Assembly (NCBI GenBank): GCA_038093975.1
Contig: JBBPTG010000003.1
Span: 186,001-250,000, forward strand
DNA: 64,000 nucleotides
Direction: 5' to 3'
DNA from: Chalciporus piperatus
Lineage: Eukaryota > Basidiomycota > Agaricomycetes > Boletales > Boletaceae
Position 1 is the first letter of the stretch; each line of letters begins with the position of its first letter. The translations under genes were made by a program, and so were the position numbers. Below are positions 12,833 through 24,863 of the stretch, piece after piece. A model generated the notes under the pieces. The model was not told the origin of the DNA. It did not search any database and saw only the letters and a list, made by a program, of their open reading frames with translations.

Positions 12833-13249
12833 ATGGCGGATGCGTGTGGAAGCCAGTTTGGATACACGATCGAAAAAGGGTGGACTCTCTTCCTTGTTGT
12901 GTTGTCTTTTTTTTTTTTACCCCATAGCATAGTATCTTACTGACCATGGCACTCCCCTTTTTTTCCTGTGAGATAGTTATTTTATCGTGTTAGATGTGCG
13001 TTTTCGTCTTCTGCTATCGTTCTATACTGTGCATGTATTCCTTATCATACGGGCGAACCCTCGATTCTCCGATCCTGATTCAGACGGATTGAAACAGCGA
13101 TAGATCAAACGCCAAACGCCATTAGTCCATGAGTTCCTAAGTCCGTTAAACGTTACATGGAGGATCGGGAACAAGCCCTGGGGATGCCCGCAACATCCGA
13201 AGTACGTGGTGGTATCGCAAATATTGTAGGCCAAACAGTCATGAATTTG
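12833..13249. other. Convergent 3' spacer
   Basis: Shared 3' region of VPS10 and the glycosyltransferase-like gene, with T-rich tracts at 12905-12920 and 12955-12970 that may serve polyadenylation. No gene. Confidence 0.5.
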
Positions 13250-14887
13250 TCACCAGAACCGAATCGTTTGAGGGTCGAATCCCTGGGCCATACGCAGCAC
13301 GACCACGTCCGACGTTAGGCTTGACCACTTTTCGAGCCAGGATCAGTATATAGCCTGGTTATCTGTAAGCTGAGCACTCACCCCATTACCAATAAACAGT
13401 TGTGCCCTCTGCGCAACATACATATCCAGCGCCTGCGCGACAAACTTTTGCTCCCAAGTAACCTTGAGATCGCGGCTACTCCTAATCTGGGCCCACCTCA
13501 TATCTTTCGCCAATGCGGCTTTGAGTTCTTCGACCCATGGTATTGCACCGTTCGTCATGATGTACAGGTACCGAAGAGAATCGGGATCGCCCGATTCCTC
13601 ACGGACAATCCTGACCCTTTCGACGATATCTTCAATTGATGGATAACACCGCCGGAGGTACATATTCATGTACTCTTCCGTAGTCTCTCCCCAGCCGACG
13701 TCTCTGGGCCGCTCAAACTTGTCGGGTAGTTCTGGGAGCCCGTTGAACGCAATCCAGTCTGAAGACCACTTTCCGAGGTGCCGGCAGTGATCTTCAAAAT
13801 CGCCCCGACGGACGTGAATTGCAAGCAGCCCGGGGATAGGTGCAGTCGTACTTTCGTCGTCGACATCCCAAAACCACCAGCCAGACCTCGGTCGGAAAAG
13901 CTTGCGATTTCTCGTGTAGGCGTCCTGAATGAGTGGTGACCATCCCAAATGGGTAACCACTGGCGATTTCCCCAGATAGGGCCAAATACTCGACATCCTC
14001 TGCTTGTTGCCAAACATCCTATTTCAGGGTCGAGGGGAGGCTAACATTAGGACGTCAGAATACATACAAAAGCGAGCCCGAACATACCAAATATCGAAGA
14101 TCTGATGGCCATTTGGGTCCGTCATGAGGCATGGGTCCTCTATCGAGTTGATCGTTTCCAGCCATTTCTCGAAAACGTAAGCAACGGGAATATCATCACT
14201 GAATTGCATCTCGTCGGTGTTCACTTCTGACACATTCAGGACTGTTGGATTTGGGCAAACTTTGTCGAAAAAGGCTTTAGAGACCGAGAGAGGGTTATCG
14301 TCACCGGGCGGCCAGGCACCACCGACCATTGGACCTGTCAATAGTAAGTATTTTGCCTCGTGGCAAGGAAAAGAGACGTACCGCTTAGAAGAGCCGAGAG
14401 AGGAAATCGTGACGGTGTCAACTTTCCGTTAAATTCTGCGTAAGGTGAGTCGTCCTTCCAAACGTAGTCATCAAACACGAAGCTTGGCAGCGTTTTCGGC
14501 GAGTGAGACAACAGATCAAGCGCCTTGAATGATGATACTTACGATCTATTTGCAGCATGTGCAAGCAAAGCCATCATGATCATGTCTTGCATGACATTCC
14601 CCCAACCCGAACCTGAAGCAAGAGAGAATCAGTGTGCGGGGAAGTCAAAGTTAGAAGGGTCACTACATCTCACCGTGGATAAAATTCGGAGCAAAGTATT
14701 TTACCTGCTTGTGCTCATACACTTTGAAGTGTGATAGTCGCTGTTCCTGTTCTCGTATTTTGTCATACGATGGAGGAAGTCGAGGTTGCGAAATATGCCA
14801 TCTTATGTATACAAGCAACACAATTGAGGCCAATATCGTGAGGACTAGGAATCTGAATCCTCGTTTGGTGAGCCTGTAGGATGTCAT
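13250..14887 (-). CDS. Type II membrane protein, O-fucosyltransferase-like
   Basis: Six exons: 14887-14674, 14612-14543, 14482-14382, 14334-14088, 14018-13382, 13327-13250; 448 residues with exact frame closure. One N-terminal signal anchor (FRFLVLTILASIVLLVYIRW) gives a lumenal catalytic part. Motifs recall protein O-fucosyltransferase and related GT-B enzymes: GSGWGNVMQDM (nucleotide-sugar loop), LAIHVRRGDF (the conserved HxRRxDF-type block) and the C-terminal SSLTSDVVVLRMAQGFDP. The site is expected to be the Golgi or ER lumen. The sugar and acceptor are not deducible from sequence. Exon 6 is only 25 codons and would be missed by reading the open frame through the preceding intron; its motif is conserved in the fungal family as I recall it. 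Confidence 0.82.
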
Positions 14888-16275
14888 GGATGAAGTTCGA
14901 AGGAAACACACCATACGAGGAATCCGCCCACGCGTGTCCTCCTACCCAGGGGTGAAAAAAAGGCTGGGTTCTCGTTTCCAAAAACGAACGTTCGGAGGTA
15001 GTGGCGATCCCTTCGCGTGGGTGACTTGATAAACTGAAACAAGATGACGGTATATCCGGCAAGTTGTTTCTGTTAATCCCCAGTGGCCAAGACTTGATGA
15101 TGGCGGCCCTACTTCTCACGGACTAAGTTTTCGTCCAAGAGAGTATAGCCGATCCTGCCCATTCCAAGGGAGACGACGTGAAAAATAGAAGAGTCGCGGG
15201 AAACCAGACGAAACCCCGAAACTGAGCTCAGTGAGTTTCGTAAGTGACAGGCATGTGTCAGTGAATCGTACTACAGGCGCTTGACGGGTGACAGTGACAG
15301 GGCGCCCGATGATGGGCTACGATGGGACTGAGGAGGACTCGGGAGACTGAGGGGTGTCAGTAAATGATCCTGTCACTGATCCGCAGGCAATTCTCGGTTC
15401 CTAGCAACTCGGAAGGGCACATACAATGTTAGGGCACCGGTGAATGAATGTGACTGCAGCCATGTCTCTTCAAGCTTCATCGCGCGGGTCCGAACGTGAA
15501 TGGAGGCGAATGCCTCTCTGCAAGAAAGCACGTGGACGCTCAACAAGTCGACGAAAATTTCAGGTCGAGCAATCTCTTCAACGTGTCTGTTGATTAGCCC
15601 CCTCGCGAAAACAAGACTGATCCAACGATTCTGAGAGGTTGGGCGAAGGGTGGTGTCCAAACGCTTGCCAGTGGTTTGACTTGGACACGACAACAGCCTG
15701 AGCCTCTGAGCAAGAATACAAAGAACTTCGCGGCGCGTCACAACGGCGATGACCCGGTGCTTATTTGTGGGGGAGTGCCAGGTGGACCTTTGTGTAGTCT
15801 CCGCTAGAGCGTCGAATGAAGACATGTTTCTTTCCATTTAGTGTAGTAGTAGGGTGTCCAAGTGGTCGAGATGGGCCAGTGAATAGTCCAAAGTTCCCTG
15901 ACGATAATGCGGGATTTGCACGAGACCTTAGGCCTCAACACTGGCAGCATCTCCGATCGATCAACGACGGTGAGATGAAGGCATACGCAATAATTTTACT
16001 CTATAGAGCGCCGATGCGAGACATAGATAGATAGCTGGCATAGTAAGCGAGGCCGGGTGCCCAAAATATGGAGGAGTTTCATAATAGAATGAAATGGATA
16101 GATGGATCTCGGGATATTTATGAAAGATGTAGTAGGGAAGGAGTCGATTAGGCTTGGTATAATCTAAGCGAGACGGAGAGAATATATGCACAAAGACATA
16201 TTGCAGAATGTAGACGCGACCAGGCACCTACACAGATGTTACAGGAGTGCATCAAGCACTCTGCATTCCGTGGTT
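14888..16275. other. Intergenic, repeated GTGACAG-like words
   Basis: About 1.4 kb with no supported gene. Between 15240 and 15380 the words TGACAG, TGTCAG and GTGACAG recur at short spacing. A tRNA-like A-box at about 15856-15866 has no matching B-box. Frame 15373-15837 (-) shows no motif. Confidence 0.5.
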
Positions 16276-17078
16276 TCAGTTCTCCCTCATTTCTTCATCA
16301 TATATATCTTCACAGGGGCGAGAACGGTCGGGAATGCCTGAGCTTGAGGTGAGACCAAGTGATAAGTTGAAGGAGACTTTTGGAGTATAATCGGGACTGA
16401 GAAGCGTAGGGGAAGCCAACGTTGGTGACAAGAGGTCCCCAAAATTGTTGTCGGCAAGTGAGCCTCTTGCTGCAAGAGGCTGACGCGGAACCAGGATAGC
16501 AGGAGGTAAGAGCGAGCCAGCGCACTTGGCAGTTGGTGATGGTGGAGGAAGGGCAGGGAGTGGAGCAGTGGGCGGTGGAGCAAGGGGAACTGGACGACGG
16601 ATCGCTCGACGGATTCTGGCATCGCATTTAACAAAGGTCGATAGAGGGAACTGGATTATACTCACCGCTTGGGTGGATTGACAACACCACCCACACTACC
16701 ACTTCTAAGTCTACCGTAGAGACTGTTGTTCTCTAAGGCTTGATTCATGCTAACGCTAGCAGCACGGCTGCGCGAAGGGGACATGATTCCAGTGCGCTGA
16801 AGAGCTGCACCTGCATTTCTGACTGGGGACTTGATGTGAGACATTGGACTCGCGGCGGTGTTGATGCTGGAGCGACGTCTGCGCATCCGAGGACGCTCAG
16901 CATAAGAATGCGAATCCAAAGCCTTGGGACTGATAGGCGTTGGCGTCAGACTTAATTGACGGTCGACCGGGTCACTAGGGGAAACAGGCATAGGTGAAGC
17001 TGGCGCTACGGGAGTCGTGCATCTAGCAATTCCTGGTGCGAGCAGACCCGAGGAGAAGAAAGCAGAGTAAGTCGCCAT
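16276..17078 (-). CDS. Hypothetical Ser/Pro-rich disordered protein
   Basis: Two exons, 17078-16666 and 16615-16276, giving 250 residues with exact frame closure (CG|A split Arg). No domain is recognised. The sequence is rich in Ser, Pro and Arg, with SP-type sites (TPISPKAL, ASPMSHIKSP, GIMSPSRSR) that look like proline-directed kinase targets, a basic patch (RPRMRRRRSS) that could be a nuclear signal, and a proline-rich stretch (PLAPPPTAPLPALPPPSP) that could bind SH3 domains. The start MATYSAFF is the first ATG followed by sustained coding; it lies 204 bp from the divergent Rpb7 gene. I do not assign a function. Confidence 0.6.
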
Positions 17079-17191
17079 CGTGGAACGCGTCGAGTGGGTG
17101 TCGCTCCTGGCAGTCGAACAATTGATTGAACAAAGTTCAACTTGGATTTCCATTTTAAAATCATATCTAATTACGTAATCGACAGTGAACA

Positions 17192-17199
17192 GTCACGTG
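17192..17199 (+). promoter_or_regulatory. GTCACGTG E-box upstream of Rpb7
   Basis: The extended E-box sits 83 bp before the Rpb7 ATG, in the 203-bp spacer shared with the divergent gene. The same 8-mer lies 93 bp before the ATG of the paralogous Rpc25 gene. Confidence 0.45.
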
Positions 17200-17281
17200 G
17201 CAGGAGGAAACCAAATACGGTAATCATTGGCCAAAGAATGGGTCCATAAACTCGTTCTTGTACTCTGTCGAGTCGCTCAAA

Positions 17282-18047
17282 ATGTTCTTCATTGCAAGTC
17301 ATATCCAGCCCTCTCATACCGCGTGTTTCTGACAATGTTGCAGAAAGAGCTGACACACACAATCCTTCTCCATCCATCCTACTTTGGTCCTCGGATGCTC
17401 CAGTTCTTGGAGTCAAAGTTATATGCAGACGTCGAAGGCACATGCTCAGGAGCATTCGGATACATCATAGCCGTCGTCTCAATTTTGGATATCGGAAAAG
17501 GAATGGTCATCAGTGGCAGCGGTCAAGCCGAGTTTGTTACACGGTACCGAGCCATCGTGTTCAAGCCGTTCAAGGGTGAGGTGGTCGATGGCGTCGTTAA
17601 CAACGTCAACAAGGTGTGTCGAATAAATACCAGCTTCAACTATCCCACCATTCTGAGCCTTGATTCTAGATGGGCTTCTTCGCAGATGTAGGGCCACTGC
17701 AGGTTTTCGTTTCGCATCAAGTTAATCCCGAGCCTATCTCGGCGTTCAGGTTACTGACAGCCACCTTAGCTTATACACCCAGACATGAAATTCGACCCGA
17801 ATTCAAATCCACCATCGTTCGCATCAGAAGATCAGGTAAGAGGACTCGATCCTCCCTCGAACCGTCAACGATCCTCACCTCTCCCAGATTATTGAGAAAA
17901 ATACCCGTGTCAGACTAAAAATCGTAGGTACCCGTGTCGATGCGACAGAAATTGTACGTTTTCCATACATTTCCCGAGACTTGTATTTACTCTTTATAGT
18001 TTGCCATTGGGACCATCAAAGAAGACCATCTTGGTGTTATAGATTGA
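17282..18047 (+). CDS. RPB7: DNA-directed RNA polymerase II subunit Rpb7
   Basis: Six exons: 17282-17293, 17344-17613, 17670-17720, 17770-17835, 17888-17953, 18000-18047; 170 residues, matching the usual 170-172. All five introns are phase 0. The N-terminal SHS2-like domain is clear (ELTHTILLHPSYFGPRMLQF, VEGTCSGAFGYIIAV), followed by the S1/OB domain (VFKPFKGEVVDGVV, MGFFADVGPLQVFVSHQ) and the terminal DHLGVID. Rpb7 forms the polymerase II stalk with Rpb4 and contacts emerging RNA. The first exon is only 12 nt (MFFI); its donor must be GC (ATT|GCAAGT), making intron 1 a GC-AG intron. Without it the standard MFFI-KELTHT N-terminus cannot be made. The paralogue Rpc25 is 8.3 kb downstream. Confidence 0.95.
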
Positions 18048-19456
18048 GTTCTGGCGCCATTTCTCCACATGTATCCTTTGTCATTTACTCTATTGGGATT
18101 ACGCTCTCACTTTGTTTGTAGCTTTGATGATGCCCCATGTCACACGTACCTCGACATGTGCCCAGCAGTAATGGGCATGCTTGGTATTGTTGCTCTAATC
18201 GCCGCCGCCGCAGTCGCAATTACTCTTCATAAATCCTTCCGAATGAAAGTGTTTTGGTACGACCCGAGCCTTCGTTTTCCCAAGCTGCGTGTCGTCAGCG
18301 TGCGTCCACAACTCAGACAATAATTGATGATCCTCTTTGCAACCTTCGCCAAATCTGTTGGATGTTGGGTTTGCCCTAATGATCTTGAGCAGAGGACTCG
18401 TGTCATGGGTAAATCATGTCCAAACTATATCCCACAATCTAACCTGTATGAATGGGACGTTCACGTACTACCAGAAAGGTGTGTTACATGTGGCGCTGAT
18501 CAACACGGTTTTTGCAGCTGATCCATTGCTCATCAGTAGTACGGCGGCTCCAGGTTGTTTAACAGCATTATCTCATTGGGCAATAGACAGCTAGCTCCTG
18601 GCACCAACTGTACCGTTTGGCAAGCCAGAGATGCCATACCTGTCAAGACCATCCGTGATTCTGTCAGCCAATGCATGTCAAGCAAGAGCTTGACTCCATA
18701 TCTGCCAGTGGTAGAATTTGCATGAAATCCCACGGGGCGGATTCAGAAGGTTGTGTCCTGATTTCATGAGTACGTTCATTAGATTACGTGCTCAATAGCA
18801 TGCATCCCCCCACATGGTCTGCTTGATTCAGGGGCTTCCATGCTCCGATTTCTTGCTAATTCTGGGATCCAGACGTTTTTAGCCAAGTACTTAGGATTGC
18901 GTAAGATTGATGATCCTAGCAGCAGCAGGGCCCGAAATACTTACTTTGTTCAGATCCCATTATGGCTAGCAAAACATGTCAACACACATGGTAAGTAGCT
19001 GAATCAATCATCATGCATCATGCATCATCGATGTTATCTCCCATCACATAGAGATCGGTGAAATGCTAAGTAGCAAGCGAGACGAAGGTCAAATGAAACG
19101 TTCGTGTTGTCTGACTCGTGAAGGCTCAGCAAATTCCACGACCGTGTGTTTTTCCTTTTCGTTCACCTTGGGTGATCTCGGCAGATGCTCTTATATAGGT
19201 CCCTCACCGTCCCTCTGCAAGTTCCAAGTGTTGCATCCGCTGCCGCGGTGTCTGTTTCCATGTTATGTGCCTTGTACACACACACACGCCGTAGGTTGTA
19301 CGTCTGAGCAGTCTCATCGTATGGTTCTCCGTCCTTCTGCCCAATATCATTAGCGTAGCTGCTCTCGCTACAATGATTTATAAAGGCCAGGTATGACCAG
19401 AAGAAACCCACTCCATAACGGATTTCTTTCTGCGTCTCTGGACGATCGCGCTCCCG
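18048..19456. other. Intergenic with possible degenerate coding remnant
   Basis: Frames around 18337-18594 and 18590-18725 (+) show protein-like runs (ALMILSRGLVSWV; TNCTVWQARDAIPV) interrupted by stops. They may be a decayed gene but match no family I know. A short CA repeat lies at about 19270-19280. Confidence 0.35.
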
Positions 19457-20694
19457 ATGTCCTCCATACTCATGGCTGCCCTCCTCGGAGTCGCAGTGGT
19501 CGAAGCCTCGCCCGCCCTCACTTTGAGGCAATCTATCACGACGCTATCGACGACACAGATCGACTCCTACACTCCATACACTTGGTATGCCAGCACCGCC
19601 TACTGTACACCTGCCCAGACGCTCGCCTGGAACTGTGGAGGTGAGTCCGCACGTGGTGTTCGTCCATTATGCGATAGCTCATTCGTTTGGTTAAGCCAAC
19701 TGCCAGGCAAACACCAACTTCAAGCCTGTCGCCTCTGGGGGTAACGGTGACTCCGTCCAGTACTGTAAGAACAACCCTTTAGATGATCGGAGTTCGATCC
19801 TAACTTGGTTTCTTTACCTACATAGGGTACGTCGGATATGATCCCACCCTCGACACGGTGATTGTCACTCATCAGGGAACCAACCCCTCGGAAATGTATG
19901 CGCCAATTTGATGAATTGTGTATCCCTTTTTTCTTATAAAATTGCAACTTATAGGCTGTCCCTCATCACGGATGCAGACTTCTTCTTGGAGAACCTGGAT
20001 TCCACGCTCTTCCCAAGGATCAGCTCCGATATTGAAGTTCACAGCGGGTTCGCAGATCAGCAGGCTTTGTATACCTTCCCCTTTAACTCGTACCAGTTAA
20101 CCGAAACAATATCATAGGACTGCCACAGACGTCCTTTCCGCTGCGGAGACAACTATGTCGCAATATGGCACCACGTCGGTAACCATGGTCGGTCACTCCC
20201 TCGGTGAGTAGTTCCCAAGTGTTGTGATGGCGATCAATGGCCGATCCCATCATTGTTGTGCAGGTGCTGCCATCACTCTCCTCGACTCCGTGTATCTCCC
20301 TCTCTGGCTCCCTGCCGGAACAACCTTCCAGACCATCGGCTACGGTCTCCCTCGTGTCGGCAACCAAGCATTCGCAAACTACGTCGATGCTAACCTGCAC
20401 TTGACTCACATCAACAACGAGGAAGACCCCATTCCAATTTGCCCTGGTATGTTCTTGGGCTTCGTCCACCCTGCCGGTGAGGTACACATCGAGGACTCTG
20501 GCGAGTGGGCTGCATGCCCTGGTAAGCTACCCCTCGACGTCGGAGTTACTGAATAAGGACTCACATGCATGGTGTGGTGAACAGGTCAAGACAACCCAAG
20601 CACTCAATGCATTGTCGGTGATGTCCCCGAAATCTGGGACGGCAACCTTAACAATCACGATGGTCCTTACAACGGTATCACCATGGGCTGCTGA
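19457..20694 (+). CDS. Secreted class 3 lipase (Lipase_3 fold)
   Basis: Seven exons: 19457-19640, 19696-19764, 19826-19895, 19955-20068, 20118-20203, 20264-20521, 20585-20694; 296 residues, frame exact. The signal peptide is MSSILMAALLGVAVVEASPA. The nucleophile elbow is VTMVGHSLG (S173). The likely acid is D229 in NNEEDPIPI, and the likely base H285 in LNNHDGPYNG, in the same order as in Rhizomucor-type triacylglycerol lipases. The core strand DTVIVTHQGT before the elbow also fits. Cysteines near CG.ANCQ and at the C-terminus could form disulphides. It is probably an extracellular lipase or feruloyl-esterase-like enzyme; substrate cannot be told from sequence alone. Confidence 0.92.
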
Positions 20695-21410
20695 AGGGGA
20701 AGCGCATGTCGATCTGCTGAGACATTGTGCATGAACTTGGGTTTCGGTCGTCGCAAGTGTATGAGTACTTGTTGAAGCACGTTTTTCACAAGGATTCGAT
20801 CCATATTGCGTCGCTATCTTTGATGCCTCAGCGTCGGATCGAGATCTGAGATGATGGTGCTGTGCATAAATCATAGAAATCTCCCGAGAGTCGGAAATAA
20901 CGTTGGACTGTCCCGCTCAAAATAAAGCTGACACGCTCGGTTTGACGACGCTGAGTGCCGTGCTGCTGACCTACGTCGTTTCAGATTGCGCGGGGTAAGT
21001 GCATTTTTCGTGAATATCTCCCGATCCCTGCCCCATCTACGCCTAGATGATCGCACGCTTCGTTAGCGACCTGGACATCTTAGATGACTTGACCAGGTGG
21101 ACGTGTTAGTGGCGCGTTGCCGAAAAAGGGAAATTTGAGATTCGTCAACTTGAATGACGCAACAGGTATAAAGAGTCAGCTTTCTCTGCGCCGAAGCTGA
21201 CTCTTTACCTCTGACCACTGCCTCCTTCCCCCCTTTCACTGATCAGGGTGTGGAAGTCGCGGCTTCCAGAAGCTGTCTATGAGATGGACCATCTGCATCA
21301 GGTTGCTTTATTGTGGACCAACCAGCGTATGTTTCTCTCAACAGAACGTTCCTTCCGATACGTAGTCCCTCGCCTCTGATCACCCTCTGCGCTTCATGTG
21401 CGCTCCAAAC

Positions 21411-21514
21411 CACACGTGCATAGCATTGTTACGCCGAGTTGACAGTGATCGACCTTGTATGCGTTGATCATTGGATGATGCTTGTCGTAAGGATGGCTCA
21501 CGTTCAGTGGTCTT
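21411..21514 (+). repeat. Diverged direct repeat, copy 1
   Basis: Shares ordered blocks with 21939-22047: GTGCATAGCA, TGTT.C.CCGAG.TGACA, GGATGATGCTTG and ATGGCTCACG. Spacing between copies is about 528 bp. It looks like an old tandem segmental duplication of non-coding DNA. Confidence 0.6.
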
Positions 21515-21938
21515 GGTACAGAACGCGAGTGCGTTGGGTGTGATATGGCGGCGACGAACGGCGGTGTGGTACCGTTAATGCTTGATTTGGATGACGTGGT
21601 CAGTGAAGCAATCGCTGGTATACCTGCAGTACATCGTCACGCACCTTCAAGGAAAGCGCATATATCCTCTGGAAAGGACAACAAGGACTGGATTCGATCC
21701 TCTGCTGCCGCTAACACAGAGATCAGGCATGTGGAATTTCACCGGCTTCGCAGCACTTGCGGAGTCACTCAGGCTGGCGAACTGTATCCCCCATCCAATG
21801 CATGGGATAGAACCTACACCGAGAGTGGGTCCTAAATTAATGCGACAATGCTGCATATATGCTCGTTCGCGTCGGGGAACCTCTGTGATACGTGAATTAT
21901 ATCACTCTCTCTTCGTCTACCACTGGCCCACTTCCGGT

Positions 21939-22047
21939 CACCCGTGCATAGCACTGTTGCACCGAGCTGACATTGAGCCGACGTTATCGCGGTTGCTCTC
22001 TGGATGATGCTTGCTGCGGAGATGGCTCACGATCAGATGACTTGGTC
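21939..22047 (+). repeat. Diverged direct repeat, copy 2
   Basis: Second copy of the segment at 21411-21514, in the same orientation, with several indels and substitutions between the conserved blocks. Confidence 0.6.
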
Positions 22048-22513
22048 GTATAAGTGGGGCATGTGGTAACCCATGCTGCGAGATTGTGGTAACGCCAAGT
22101 CAGAACGACTCGGATTTTACCCAGAAGTCGAGTCTCCATGTCTCCACGGACGGCTGTGGTCAGGCTGAACCATTTTCGGGAGATACTCAACATTCCCGCA
22201 ATACTCTGGGCGGGGGAGAAGCTAATTTGTGATGGCTTATAGCCACCAAGCGCAACCCGTGTTGCTTTCTGCAGGTACCAGCGACTCGGCGAGCAGAGAG
22301 ATTAGGCTCACAGTGATAAATGAGTCGATGAATTTAGCTGAGCGAATGCCTAGAATTAGCTCCTTAAGTTATCTCAGGGATCTGGAGCCACTGCAGGCTT
22401 GGTACTTAGTTTTTGAAGTACTGTGACGCGGGATGGGTCGACGTTATGTACAGTTAGACGCGTCAACAAGCACAATTTCGTCACACTCACAGCTCGAGAA
22501 CTTGCAACTCCCA

Positions 22514-24592
22514 ATGCGACCACCTTTGAGTCGTCCGGGGCACGCATTTGGTCCTTCGACGCGTCATACTGTATCTAGGAACGCCGGAATCATCTGTTCA
22601 AAGCGTTTCTTCCTCACAGCTCAGGATACCCAAGGTCTCAATGCTCGCAATACCACTGTCAATGCGCTCGTCCACATAATAAAGGCACATGATAGAGATG
22701 GTGACGGACCACTCAATGGGACCGCCGTAGCAATTAAGGATAACATTTGCACGGCTTCACTTCCAACGACCTGCTCTTCCGCAATGCTGTCCAGTCTGTA
22801 AAACCTCCTTTACAATATAGAGACCAAGAGGAATACTGACGCGCAATGTACAGAGTATATCTCGCCATTCGATGCGACTGCTGTCGCATCGTTGCGTCGT
22901 GCAGGTGTTGAGATCATAGGGAAAACAAACTGCGACGAGTTTGGCATGGGGTCTGTTTCACTGACCAATTTGAAGAATCGAGGACTGACGTGAGCACTAC
23001 ATAGATCCCTCAACGTCAACTCTGTATATGGACCAGTCGTGAATCCACATCAATCCCCGGAAGCACACGACGTTCCGTGGACAGAGCGAGAACGTCGGTC
23101 TGCGGGGGGGAGTTCTGGCGGGAGTGCGGCGAGCGTCGCGGCTGGCATGTGTGATGCGTATGTCAAGTCGGTTCTGTCTAGGTTTATACTGACGTGCACA
23201 CCCAAGTGCATTAGGAACCGATACAGGCGGATCTGTAAGGCTTCCTGCATCATACTGTGGTGTTGTTGGGCTGAAGCCTTCCTATGGCCTTATAAGCAGG
23301 TCAGTACAGTGTCTCACTCTTTCGCAGCTTCTTGTAATAGGCACTCAAAGGATGCAGGTGGGGTGTGGTCTCCTTCGCTGATAGCCTTGACTGTGTGGGC
23401 GTGCTTGCAAGGTCCGTGGACAAAGTCAAGCAAGTGTTCGGTATGCGTGTGTGGTATCGTGTCGAATTCCTTTGCGCTCACGGACGATCACTCAGATGTC
23501 GCATCGGTTTATGATGTACGCGACCCAACTTCTGCACCTGATAATCTCAGGGAAAGGGCTCGCTCGAGCACGGAGTCGTTGCCGTCCAGCTTTCCATCCA
23601 ATAACCTTTCGGGCCTTAGAATAGGGATACCACAAGTACCGACAGTCCATCCATCCCTGAGTATTCAACTAATCACTTCGAAAATCCCAGGAATACTTCC
23701 CTCTCGAATTAGACCCCAGTATCACCAACTGTCTCCGCGAAGTCATCAAGAATCTCAAAGCTGGTGGGGCGGATGTCATCCCTGTCTCTCTCCCAGCAAC
23801 CAAGTATGCCCTGAGCGCATACTACGTCATTGCAAGTGCTGAAGCTTCCAGCAATCTCGCTCGGTTTGACGGAATTCAGTATGGTATGTTGGCACTTTTG
23901 CTACATGGTGACCGATTATTTGAATACCAGCATTGGTAGGACTCCGTGTTTCGCCTCCCCATGGTGCACCCCGCTCCCCACCGAGTAGTGTGTACGCCCA
24001 TTCCCGGTCAGCAGGGTTTGGCCGGGAAGTACGAAAACGAATTCTGTTAGGAACATATGCCCTCACCGCAGAGTAAGCCCCCCCCTCTCTGTCCCCCTCA
24101 CAGTTCACTAAACACGTCGCTTCTCCCACTAGCGCGTTCGATAACTACTTCTTGCAAGCTCAACGCGTGCGTAACCACATCAAGGCAGACTTTAACAAAG
24201 TCTTTCGTCATCCCTGCGTGCACCTCGCTGATCCATCTCATGCCCCGCCGGTGAATGGGGTAGACGTACTCCTTCACCCTTCAGCTATCCGCACTGCACC
24301 GCTCCTACCAGGACAACGTCCCCGTAATGCGGATAGTGTCGATGGACGGGAAGGTGGGCATGAGACGTCGAGTCTGGACGAGTATTTGCAGGATGTGATG
24401 ACAGTCCCTGCGTCTCTCGCTGGATTACCGGCACTGAGCGTTCCCATTGGGTTGGCAAAGGATGGGTGGCCCGTCGGTGTGAGCGTCGTTGGGCAATGGG
24501 GAACGGACGATCTGGTATTACGAGTCGGACACGCGATCGAATCCCGGACTCCAGGCCTTAGATTCGCAGCAGACGCTGTATTTGATACTTAA
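22514..24592 (+). CDS. GatA: Glutamyl-tRNA(Gln) amidotransferase subunit A, mitochondrial
   Basis: Nine exons: 22514-22793, 22854-22950, 23005-23157, 23207-23299, 23358-23440, 23496-23635, 23691-23883, 23940-24072, 24133-24592; 543 residues, frame exact. The amidase signature is intact: the catalytic Lys in AVAIKDN, the cis-Ser in [12 protein letters not shown], and the nucleophile Ser in [26 protein letters not shown] and [19 protein letters not shown] are GatA-type blocks. With GatB and GatC/F it converts Glu-tRNA(Gln) to Gln-tRNA(Gln) in mitochondria. The ATG at 22514 gives an Arg-rich presequence-like N-terminus; an in-frame ATG at 22433 would add 27 residues. Two donors are GTCTGT rather than GTAAGT. 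The gene converges on the Rim2-like carrier. Confidence 0.92.
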
Positions 24593-24863
24593 GCTTTTAA
24601 CGGCGCTCAGAAGAGTGGTGCATTGTGGGTAACAGCGACGAGTGTGGATACAGTACATGCGGACGTGATGACAATAAGTGACAGCGTAAGTACTAAGACG
24701 GGGGTAGTGGTTGTAAGCAAGTGTGTGATGCGAATCGTATTAACAACTAGTAAAGTTAGATCTAGGGGGAGGGTCCCGGTGAGGGTACCGAGTCTCAGGA
24801 CATAAATGCAGTGATAGGTGCGGGAAGGGGCGAAACGGGTCGAATCAATGCAGGGTTGTATGC

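Larger units (their letters stand above)
20695..22513. other. Gene-poor spacer with a diverged direct repeat
   Basis: No supported gene in 1.8 kb. A segment at about 21411-21514 recurs, diverged, at about 21939-22047 (shared landmarks: CGTGCATAGCA.TGTT, TGGATGATGCTTG and GATGGCTCACG). This is listed separately as a repeat. Confidence 0.5.

Noticed and set aside
13262..13290. GGGTCGAATCCC, like a tRNA T-arm
   Set aside because: It lies inside the last coding exon of the glycosyltransferase-like gene (MAQGFDPQT) and has no anticodon or D-arm upstream.
15850..15870. GTCCAAGTGG, like a tRNA-Ser/Leu A-box
   Set aside because: No B-box (GGTTCGANTCC) within 100 bp and no acceptor stem pairing.
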